A stretch of 9,837 nucleotides of DNA from an uncultured Treponema sp. GTDB lineage: Bacteria > Spirochaetota > Spirochaetia > Treponematales > Treponemataceae. The position numbers and the translations under genes were made by a program. Under the pieces are notes generated by a model, which was given only the letters and a program-made list of their open reading frames with translations, had not been told where the DNA came from and did no database searches. Location of the stretch: contig CAJOQA010000071.1 in the NCBI GenBank assembly GCA_905236465.1, forward strand, positions 1-9,837. The letters run 5' to 3'. This document shows positions 1 through 6,919 of the stretch, one piece after another (positions within the stretch are counted from its first letter, which is position 1; each line of letters begins with the position of its first letter).

Positions 1-3000
1 CCTTCTGCTATATCCGTGTTTTCTATTCTGTAGCTCCAAGCTCCCTTGTTATTTTTAGAAACAGGAATATAAGTGCGACCGTTGTTAAAACTCAAATAAA
101 CGCGCTGAACGCTTTTTGCCTTTAGAGCTTCTCTAATTTCATCAGGTGTTTCTTTAGACTTAAGAGCAGCTTCTTCCTCTGCAGATAAAGTATAGCCTGC
201 ATTTCCCGAAATCTTTGGACGATTTACTGCAAAGTCACCGTAAGTAAAATTATCCAGTGTTACCCAAGGTCCATAAGGGCTATAGGTAAAGGTGCGCTCA
301 AAAGAAGTGATACTTTTTCCCGAAGCCGTAGTTGCAATTACCTTATACGTATGGGTTCCTTCTGTTATGGGGAAGTATTCGTCTTGTGAATCTGCTTTTA
401 TCAAGTGCAATTCTTTTCCCATGCGGAACTTAAAATAATTATTTTGCGTTACCTTGGTTGTTACACCAGGAACAGCTTTTCCGTCAAGAATAAGCTGAAT
501 ACTTTCTATTGTGTCATCATCAATTTCTGCTGAACCATAAATATTAAAGTCACCCTGCACGTGTTCCCCGTTTAGCGGGTACAAGAGGTTTACATGAGAA
601 AGCGCAGCTTTTTTCTGAACAGTAATATTGCGGCTCAAGTTTGTAATGTTACCGGCATTGTCTGTTCCAGAAAGTTCAAAGTTATACAAACCATTGTCTA
701 GCTCACTTACGTCTAGGGCAAAAGAAATTATGCGCTCAGGAACTAAATCTATATGCTTTAGTTTTTCAGGAATACTTTTTCCTTCAAGACTGCGCACAGT
801 TATATAAAGGTTTGTAAGGCCAATGTTATCAATAGTCTGACCGCTAAAGAATACATTCTTTGCAGTTCTGCTATCATCAAGAGGTAGCTCTAAGCGTAGT
901 TCAGGTGCAGTATTATCAATATTTATAAGGGTTGAATAAAGCCCCGTTATCTCATAGCCGTCCCACAACCTGACGAATATCACGTGGGTTCCATCTTGAA
1001 TTACACGGGTATCAAAGGAGTAAGACCACTGGGCCGTATCTTCCCTATTCTTACCCGCTACTAAAACGGTATCATTAAAAGAGGCACCGTTATCAATGGA
1101 AACTTGAACCTTACTGATTCCATTCTTATCGCTTGCCCAGCCCTTTATTGTTACTTCATTTTTTACCGTCTCTGTTATTATAGGACTTGTTATGCCACCC
1201 TTTGGCTCTTCAAGAGAAATCCTGAAATTTCTTTTTACCTCGTGTCCCTTTACACCGTTTATATCCTCAACATAGACAGTTACTGAATGTTCATTATCTG
1301 TCATAGAAGAAAGAGGAACATTTATTTGGAATGAAGACCTGCCTTCAGGGTTTTCAAGCTCAGCAAAAGGCGCATTATCTATCTTATAAAAAATCTTACA
1401 AAGTCTGCCATCTAAAGTTTTTATTCCATCGTCATCATAGACTACACCAGAGATTACAAAATCAGTTGTTAAAACCGCATTTTCTGCAGGCAGGTGAATT
1501 TCTGCAACAGGCAAATCGCTTTCGGTATCTACCTTAAAAGCAAAGTCTTTTATAACTGCTTTATTACCCGCCTGATCTTCAAAGGTAAAAGACATTGTAT
1601 TGCTTATGGGCAATTCATTTCCACCTATCAAAGTAAAGGGAAGAGGACCAGTAGTATCGTCACCTTCCACAGGAAGAAGGGGTAAGTTATAGGTCTTTAC
1701 TCTTTTTTTGTCAGCGCTTGTATACAAAATACTTTTGCGTACACCATTGTCTTTTACACTAAAAGCAAAGATGGTTTCTCCGTTTATTATTGCCCCATCT
1801 TCCGGAACAATGATTTTTGCCTCTGGAGCAGTAGTATCTTTAAAGAAAACAGAATGTGCATATGAAATTTTTCCAGCCTTATCTTTTGCCCGTATAGAAA
1901 GGGGAATATAGCCATCGCTAAAGTCCTGCAAACTTATACGCTCAGAAAAAGTTCCATTGCCCCTTATGCTAAGTGTTTTCCAAGTAAGGGGTACAGGACT
2001 TTGCATTTCACTGCTTGTGGACTTTTCATCTTCTAGAGCATATTCAAGAGTGACAATCCCATTTGCATCAGAAACACTGCCGGTAAATGTAAGGCTTGTT
2101 CCAAGATAAGAGTAAAGGGCAGGGCTCTTTAACTCCAGAACGGGAGCTTGGGTATCAGACAAAATATTTATCGGCAAAGAGCTTAAGCTAGCCCCCTTTT
2201 CTGTTACAACGCTTACACTTACATTTTGAAAAAGACCATCGCGGCTTGCAGAAACTTTTACACAATTTCCCTCAACCCTAACAGACAGTCCCTGACCTCC
2301 GCGGACAATGCTTGCACTTTTTATTTTATCATTTATGTTTGCAAACGCAGTAAGTTCTTCACCTGCATTAAGAAGGACTTCTTTTTCTGTGCTTGCCCAA
2401 TAAAGCATTGCTGTATTGTCAATTAAATTATGCTGCCTTACAATGCTTATGTTGCCCCTTACACTCGCACTTGCCCCAGAGACATCAGTAATCACTGCAT
2501 CAAGTGTATTCACTTTTGCAGGTAAGTTATAAAGGGGAATGGTAGCCTCATAGTTTTCTCCACCAAGGGCAGTTGCTTCTACAGAACCAGACATTCCGCT
2601 TACAGACCACTTAACAGAAGAGATTGCAGTATTTGACCTTATTGCCAAAGTAAGCAGCGCAGCCTTATCTTCGCTAGTTCCCCTGTCCATTACAAGTTCC
2701 ATACCGCTCTTGTATTTAATTCCATTCAGGCTAGTAAAAGAACCTTCAATAAGGGACGACTTAGAAATGCTAGTACTTGCAGTCACAGGACTTGCTTTTT
2801 CAAGCCCCGCAACCTTTGCCTCAAAAGTAAGGGTCTGCTTTCCTGCAGGCAGCAAACTATATTTTTTATATAAAAAGGGACTGTCGTTTCCTAAGTTGTT
2901 TATAATTTTTCCCTGATATATACAGATGCAGTATAGGTCAGAGCCTTCCTCACTACCCGAAACCCAATAAAGGGCAGGAGCGGTAGCCTCCGGTATAACC

Positions 3001-5471
3001 TCACCATCATACAGGGGCAAAGTTCTGCGTTCTGGGAAATTTTCTATTATAGCAGCACTTGTACTTCTTTTTCCTGAATTATTTGTAGCTTCTATTTCTA
3101 CAACTGAAATTCCTTCCGGAATATCAGCATACTTTAAATCTATTGTAAACTGCCCCCTTCTGTTTAGCTTTACCTCTGGAGCAGTTGCAAAAGAAGGAAC
3201 TTCTGGGGCATACCCTGCAGGAGCAGCTCGGGCAATTCCGTCAGAAATAAAAGCCTTGGCACTGATAATCCTATACTTTACAGTTGCAGGGCTTTCACTT
3301 GTTACGCTTCCACTTAACTTTAACCCTGCCTTTTCATCAAGCATCTTTGTGGTAACACCTGTTTCAAGGCTCTTGTCATCAAGATTAATTGTGGGGGCTG
3401 GAATATTAGAAAGGAAGTAAAGTTCCTTTGAAGTGTAAACAGCACCTTCCTTACTTGTCACCCTGACACGAAATTTATCCGTAGCATTTTTTCCGGTAAG
3501 GGTTAGAATATTACCATCCCGCTCAAGGCTTACACCTCTTGTCTGGGGTACAATTTGGGCAGATTGTATATCAGCTCCGGCAAAAAATCCACTTATGGCT
3601 GTAGCAGAAAGCATTCCGCCATCTGGGGCAACTGTGGAATCATCAAAATAAATTCCAGGCTGATTTACACGGGTTTTTGTAAGATCACTTATATACAAAA
3701 CTTTTGTAACAGAAGATTTTCTTTCATATATATCACTTGCAGAAAAAGTAAGGCGAATTGCTCCCCAAGGAATTTCAGAGGCAACAAGAGGAAGTTCTGC
3801 CGTAAACTTTTTGCTTCCTTCTTGAACTTCAAAAGAACCTTCTAGTTTTTCACCCTTGCCCCATTCAATTTTGTAGTCAGCACTTTTTAAGCCACAGCCA
3901 GAGGTCATAGGCAGTATAAGCTTAGCATCGGATTCAGGGTTGATTTCAGCCCCAGAGTCAATAGTTCTTGTTCCGCTAGAATCCTTTACCTGTAAGTTTT
4001 CTAGCAAAGGCAAGGGGCCTTTTGAAATAAAGGTAGAGCTTGTTTTATTGCCCTTTGTCCCATAGCGGTCTGTAGCATATACAGTGAATGTGTGGCTACC
4101 GGCTTCAAGAGCTTGTGGTAAAGGAGCGTAGAAGACGCCTGTCGCGCTAAGGGTCTGCTCTTCCCCCTTGTCTAAAGAATAGGTAACAGAGACAATGCCA
4201 TCATCATCTTGAGCAAAGCCACGGATAAAAAGAGTATCTTCGGCTCCTTCAACAATAGTACCCTCTTGAGGGGAAAGGATTGTTACTACGGGTTTATCCG
4301 CTTCCTGGTCTAAAGGAATTTTTGTTACCAGCTCAACAGTATTACCACTTGTATCTACAGCAGTAACAATAAAGTCTGCGCTCGTTGACATTGACCTTGA
4401 ATCTACAGTCTTTGCAAAGTAGGGGTTACCCGGGGTAAGAACAAAGTCTCCGCTTTCCCCAGCAAATTTCCAGCTTAAGGATTTTAGACCGATTGTGTCT
4501 TTAGCGTAACCCGCAATTGTAAATACACCGTTAGCGGATTCTCCCGTGGCAGGGGAAACAATCTTTACATCAGGTTTTGTATTGTCTATATAGTAAAGAA
4601 AAGAATAATTGCCTTCTGTAGAAAGATTGTCGTAAGATTTAAACATACAGAGGGTTGGTCCATCCTTAAACTTCGTGGTGTCTATTCCTAAAGAAAAAGT
4701 ATAGTAAAAGTTTTCGCCTGTAGGTAAGGCTTCTTTTACTTCTGTCTTTTTAAATTTCAAAGGCAAGTAAGTATTGCCACCGTCAGTGCTATAGAAAAAT
4801 GACTTTATTCCATTACCATCCCGCAAAGTACCTGTAAGTGTGATTTTTCCGCTGACAAGGGCACCCATTGCCATATTGCCAACTTCTATTACAGGAGACC
4901 TACGGTTTAATTCCCAATTAACCTTTATCCTATGCCCTGTTTTAGGAACAACACGAGACTGGTCAACAGCCCCGCTTTCCGTCTTATACGCATCAGGGTT
5001 TCCGTCATCTATGCCAAAGGCCTCAATCGTATGCGGTCCTTCAGCCATATTTGTTGTATCAAGATAATAAGACCAGTAGTCTGTTCCCGAAACTTTTATG
5101 GGGTTTGCTTCATCCCCGTCCAAAATCAGATAAACCTCGCTGACTTTATCATCATCTGTACAAGTTCCAACGATGTTCAAATTCCCAGGAATTTTCATAT
5201 CTGACACAGGGTTTACAATCTGCGTTACCGGCAAATCAGATTCAGTATCAATATAAACGTTAAAGGGACCTGCTGTCCCAATATTACCTGCCTTGTCCTC
5301 AGCAGTTACAACAATATTATACTTACCGTCTTTTTTTGAATTGATATCAAAGGTTTCTTGCCAACTGCTTTCCGGCCCCACAGACTCTTCTGTAACATCT
5401 TTTTTTCCAAATGCAAATATCTGACAGACACTACTAGCGAGCAAAAGTGAAAGCAAAATAATTTTTTTCAT
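1..5471 (-). CDS. Giant secreted Ig-like repeat protein (N-terminal 1823 residues; C-terminus beyond left edge)
   Basis: I read this frame codon by codon from the ATG at 5471-5469 to the left edge and found no stop in 1823 codons, so the protein is larger than that. It starts MKKIILLSLLLASSV, a basic and then hydrophobic signal peptide, with probable signal peptidase I cleavage after residue 20 (IFA/FGKKD). The mature part consists of beta-rich modules with Ig-like signatures: linkers such as IDNTAPE, DTTAPEA or DTESDLPV, then a G-x-x-x-D-x-x-G-I strand motif, and AxDxAGN or GTDNAGN near module ends. The motif aspartates fall at residues 106, 218, 325, 422, 1135, 1241, 1346, 1448, 1548 and 1651, about 97-112 apart within each run. 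AAGGAA lies 5 bases upstream of the ATG, supporting this start. Bacterial Ig-like stalks often serve in adhesion or as envelope scaffolds, but no binding domain, anchor or catalytic motif is seen here. Location (periplasm or surface) is undetermined. The gene is divergent from the kinase gene. Confidence 0.93.
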   Translation of the reverse strand, partial: MKKIILLSLLLASSVCQIFAFGKKDVTEESVGPESSWQETFDINSKKDGKYNIVVTAEDKAGNIGTAGPFNVYIDTESDLPVTQIVNPVSDMKIPGNLNIVGTCTDDDKVSEVYLILDGDEANPIKVSGTDYWSYYLDTTNMAEGPHTIEAFGIDDGNPDAYKTESGAVDQSRVVPKTGHRIKVNWELNRRSPVIEVGNMAMGALVSGKITLTGTLRDGNGIKSFFYSTDGGNTYLPLKFKKTEVKEALPTGENFYYTFSLGIDTTKFKDGPTLCMFKSYDNLSTEGNYSFLYYIDNTKPDVKIVSPATGESANGVFTIAGYAKDTIGLKSLSWKFAGESGDFVLTPGNPYFAKTVDSRSMSTSADFIVTAVDTSGNTVELVTKIPLDQEADKPVVTILSPQEGTIVEGAEDTLFIRGFAQDDDGIVSVTYSLDKGEEQTLSATGVFYAPLPQALEAGSHTFTVYATDRYGTKGNKTSSTFISKGPLPLLENLQVKDSSGTRTIDSGAEINPESDAKLILPMTSGCGLKSADYKIEWGKGEKLEGSFEVQEGSKKFTAELPLVASEIPWGAIRLTFSASDIYERKSSVTKVLYISDLTKTRVNQPGIYFDDSTVAPDGGMLSATAISGFFAGADIQSAQIVPQTRGVSLERDGNILTLTGKNATDKFRVRVTSKEGAVYTSKELYFLSNIPAPTINLDDKSLETGVTTKMLDEKAGLKLSGSVTSESPATVKYRIISAKAFISDGIARAAPAGYAPEVPSFATAPEVKLNRRGQFTIDLKYADIPEGISVVEIEATNNSGKRSTSAAIIENFPERRTLPLYDGEVIPEATAPALYWVSGSEEGSDLYCICIYQGKIINNLGNDSPFLYKKYSLLPAGKQTLTFEAKVAGLEKASPVTASTSISKSSLIEGSFTSLNGIKYKSGMELVMDRGTSEDKAALLTLAIRSNTAISSVKWSVSGMSGSVEATALGGENYEATIPLYNLPAKVNTLDAVITDVSGASASVRGNISIVRQHNLIDNTAMLYWASTEKEVLLNAGEELTAFANINDKIKSASIVRGGQGLSVRVEGNCVKVSASRDGLFQNVSVSVVTEKGASLSSLPINILSDTQAPVLELKSPALYSYLGTSLTFTGSVSDANGIVTLEYALEDEKSTSSEMQSPVPLTWKTLSIRGNGTFSERISLQDFSDGYIPLSIRAKDKAGKISYAHSVFFKDTTAPEAKIIVPEDGAIINGETIFAFSVKDNGVRKSILYTSADKKRVKTYNLPLLPVEGDDTTGPLPFTLIGGNELPISNTMSFTFEDQAGNKAVIKDFAFKVDTESDLPVAEIHLPAENAVLTTDFVISGVVYDDDGIKTLDGRLCKIFYKIDNAPFAELENPEGRSSFQINVPLSSMTDNEHSVTVYVEDINGVKGHEVKRNFRISLEEPKGGITSPIITETVKNEVTIKGWASDKNGISKVQVSIDNGASFNDTVLVAGKNREDTAQWSYSFDTRVIQDGTHVIFVRLWDGYEITGLYSTLINIDNTAPELRLELPLDDSRTAKNVFFSGQTIDNIGLTNLYITVRSLEGKSIPEKLKHIDLVPERIISFALDVSELDNGLYNFELSGTDNAGNITNLSRNITVQKKAALSHVNLLYPLNGEHVQGDFNIYGSAEIDDDTIESIQLILDGKAVPGVTTKVTQNNYFKFRMGKELHLIKADSQDEYFPITEGTHTYKVIATTASGKSITSFERTFTYSPYGPWVTLDNFTYGDFAVNRPKISGNAGYTLSAEEEAALKSKETPDEIREALKAKSVQRVYLSFNNGRTYIPVSKNNKGAWSYRIENTDIAE
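1842..2753 (-). repeat. Protein-level super-repeat, copy 2 (residues about 907-1210 of the giant protein)
   Basis: This is the second copy of the three-module block. The resemblance continues upstream of both copies (TSSTFISKGPLPLLENL against TASTSISKSSLIEG, preceded by EAGSHTFTVYA against PAGKQTLTFEA). The true unit is therefore probably four modules of about 415 residues in direct tandem, roughly residues 395-810 followed by 811-1225. In copy 2 the final module keeps the canonical SDANGIVTLEY strand, whereas copy 1 has TSESPATVKY at the same place. Confidence 0.6.
3042..4007 (-). repeat. Protein-level super-repeat, copy 1 (residues about 489-810 of the giant protein)
   Basis: This stretch aligns by eye, in the same order, with residues about 907-1210 of the same protein. 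Examples are SADYKIEW with SVKWSVSG, FTAELPLVASEIP with YEATIPLYNLPAK, SAQIV with SASIV, GVSLERDGNILTL with GLSVRVEGNCVKV, YFLSNIPAP with NILSDTQAP, and EATNNSGK with RAKDKAGK. The offset drifts from about 422 to 400 residues. It holds three Ig-like modules, one of them a variant type lacking the usual DxxGI strand. The similarity is at protein level only, so the duplication is old. The boundaries are approximate. Confidence 0.6.
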
Positions 5472-5553
5472 ATCAATTCCTTATACTATAAACAAATAAC
5501 AAAGTGGGCGATTCGTAGATAAAATGTCAATTTTTTCTATTTTCTCTAATATC
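5472..5553 (-). other. Predicted 5' untranslated leader of the giant Ig-like gene
   Basis: This is the stretch between the predicted start point and the ATG. It is AT-rich and ends in AAGGAA (minus strand, 5482-5477), a reasonable ribosome binding site. A second perfect TTGACA hexamer lies at 5530-5525, but no acceptable -10 box follows it at 15-19 bases. TATAGT at 5490-5485 resembles a -10 box but would start transcription inside the ribosome binding site. No riboswitch-like fold was recognised. Confidence 0.4.
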
Positions 5554-5560
5554 GCTAAAT

Positions 5561-5589
5561 ATTTTAGTCATTACTTATTTCTTTGTCAA
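5561..5589 (-). promoter_or_regulatory. Sigma-70-type promoter of the giant Ig-like gene
   Basis: On the minus strand a perfect -35 box TTGACA (5589-5584) is followed by exactly 17 bases and a -10 box TAAAAT (5566-5561). Transcription would begin near 5553-5554, leaving an untranslated leader of about 82 bases before the ATG at 5471. The -35 box shares bases 5584-5588 with the -35 box of the plus-strand kinase promoter. A 5-base inverted repeat with a 3-base spacer (CTAAA-TAT-TTTAG, 5555-5567) covers the -10 box and could be an operator. That last point is speculation. Confidence 0.6.
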
Positions 5590-5611
5590 GTATAAAATTT
5601 TGTGCTATAAT
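5583..5611 (+). promoter_or_regulatory. Sigma-70-type extended -10 promoter of the kinase-regulator operon
   Basis: A -35 box TTGTCA (5583-5588), a 17-base spacer and a perfect extended -10 element TGCTATAAT (5603-5611) make a near-consensus promoter. The expected start point, about seven bases after the -10 box, is at 5617-5619, directly before the kinase ATG at 5620. The mRNA should thus be leaderless or nearly so. Confidence 0.7.
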
Positions 5612-5619
5612 AAGAAGAA

Positions 5620-6903
5620 ATGTTGCAGAAAAAATCTTTGTCTAGCATATACTGTAGCTACATTATTGCCACGTTAAATATATTTCTTCTGATGATTGCC
5701 TTTATAAGGTTTCATATCACCTATATTGTAAAAGGTGACCTACCGGCAAGTACAATGGAAGGCTCGTTTTTCTTTACAAAAGAAATTTTTTTTGTTGATT
5801 TCTACGTTTTTTTTGCAATCTTTTTAATTTTTATACATGTATTGATTTTTTCCAATAGGAATTTTTATACTTTTCTTTCCCTGATTCTTACCCTCATATC
5901 TGCAAATTTGTGTTTATATACAATAAAAGAATTATTTTCTGTAAAAGTATTCATTTTTCTTGCCTGGACAATTGCGGTCAGCGTAAGATTTACAGTCCGC
6001 AAGTCACTATTCATTTTGCTCTTTGGTTTTGCCTCTTTTCTTCTCCTCCAATTTCACCCAAACATTTTAGGTATTGTTGATTCAGAGACGACTTCCACCA
6101 GCATCAGCGATTTTATTATAATGATACTCTTCTTGCTTGCAACCGCAACTTTTTTCTGCCTTTACAGGATTATAATCCTTAAATGGCAGGAAAGCGAAGA
6201 ATCAAAAGATCATCTTATTATGGCAATGTCCCAAATGTCCGTTATAAACCGTGAGCTTCAAGAATATGCAAAAAACAGAAGCGAAAAGGCAGCCGAAGAG
6301 GAACGGTTGCGCATAACGCGGGATATGCACGACAGCTGTGGCTATGTTTTTGTCAACATAATAAGCCTGATGCAGGCCTGTGTTAGCAGTGCCCCAACAG
6401 ACTGGAGCCGTACAGTTGAAGTTTTTGAAATGGTAAGAAACCTTGCAAGCCAAGGGCTTCAAGAAACAAGGCAAACACTTAGGGCTATCCGTGACATACA
6501 AAGTCCTGTAGAAAACAGTCTGGATTCCCTTTACCAAATAAAGGGTATCTTTCAAAAAGTTACAGGGATGGAAGTTGTCTTAGACAAGGGCAACATGAAA
6601 AACGATTACGGGCGGGCAATAAATAAAATCCTGATTAGAACAATGCAGGAAGGACTTACGAATTCTGTGAAGCACGGACACGCAAGTTTAGTCAGCGTCT
6701 ACTTTAGGGACGACGGGAAATATATTATAATGACAATAAAGGACAACGGCAACGCTTCAAATAAAATCATAAAGGGAATTGGTTTTTCTGGAATGGAAGA
6801 AAGGCTTAAAGATGTTGGTGGCCAACTGCAGGCTGGCAAAAGCGCAGAAGGTGGTTTTAAACTGGAAATAAAAATTCCACTGCTACAAGCTACAGTTTGC
6901 TGA
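5620..6903 (+). CDS. Membrane-bound sensor histidine kinase, HisKA_3 (NarX/DesK/LiaS-type)
   Basis: This 427-residue inner-membrane kinase should autophosphorylate on a histidine in response to an unknown signal and pass the phosphate to the regulator encoded 16 bases downstream. Residues 11-185 hold about six hydrophobic segments (about 11-28, 61-79, 82-100, 108-122, 128-147, 163-187) with short loops and no recognisable sensor domain. Residues 190-230 are charged and likely form a coiled-coil linker. The phosphorylation motif is RDMHDSCGY, with His237. The ATPase domain shows the N box (QEGLTNSVKH, Asn348), the G1 box (DNG, Asp375) and the G2-like GIGFSGMEERL (386-396). Family members usually read HDxLGH or HDxLGQ. 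Here Cys240 replaces the Leu, and Tyr242 replaces the His/Gln that supports phosphatase activity. The ATG sits right after the predicted transcription start, without a well-spaced ribosome binding site. The next in-frame ATG (residue 25) would remove most of the first membrane segment and also lacks such a site. Confidence 0.92.
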   Translation: MLQKKSLSSIYCSYIIATLNIFLLMIAFIRFHITYIVKGDLPASTMEGSFFFTKEIFFVDFYVFFAIFLIFIHVLIFSNRNFYTFLSLILTLISANLCLYTIKELFSVKVFIFLAWTIAVSVRFTVRKSLFILLFGFASFLLLQFHPNILGIVDSETTSTSISDFIIMILFLLATATFFCLYRIIILKWQESEESKDHLIMAMSQMSVINRELQEYAKNRSEKAAEEERLRITRDMHDSCGYVFVNIISLMQACVSSAPTDWSRTVEVFEMVRNLASQGLQETRQTLRAIRDIQSPVENSLDSLYQIKGIFQKVTGMEVVLDKGNMKNDYGRAINKILIRTMQEGLTNSVKHGHASLVSVYFRDDGKYIIMTIKDNGNASNKIIKGIGFSGMEERLKDVGGQLQAGKSAEGGFKLEIKIPLLQATVC

Positions 6904-6909
6904 TTTTTA

Positions 6910-6916
6910 GGGGGGG
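6910..6916 (+). promoter_or_regulatory. Ribosome binding site of the response regulator: run of seven G
   Basis: The only Shine-Dalgarno candidate before the regulator ATG at 6920 is a homopolymer of seven G, three bases upstream of the start codon. A tract like this can pair with the 16S rRNA tail in several registers. It is also a potential slippage site, because a length change would alter the spacing or strength of the site without touching the coding frame. Confidence 0.6.
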
Positions 6917-6919
6917 AAC

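Noticed and set aside
1104..5204. Many short plus-strand open frames of 60-96 codons opposite the giant gene
   Set aside because: Their translations are rich in Cys, Tyr and Lys without domain character, they lack good ribosome binding sites, and the opposing minus-strand frame is continuous for 1823 codons.
5411..5471. Lipoprotein signal in the giant protein (Cys16 after LLASSV)
   Set aside because: Val directly before the Cys is not accepted even in the relaxed spirochaetal lipobox, and a signal peptidase I site (IFA/FGKK) follows.
5525..5530. A second TTGACA on the minus strand as promoter of the giant gene
   Set aside because: No sequence close to TATAAT lies 15-19 bases downstream, whereas the pair at 5589-5561 has correct spacing.
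6202..6555. A 117-codon open frame on the minus strand opposite the histidine kinase
   Set aside because: It lies fully inside the kinase HisKA_3 region, its translation has no recognisable domain, and the plus-strand frame shows clear conserved motifs.
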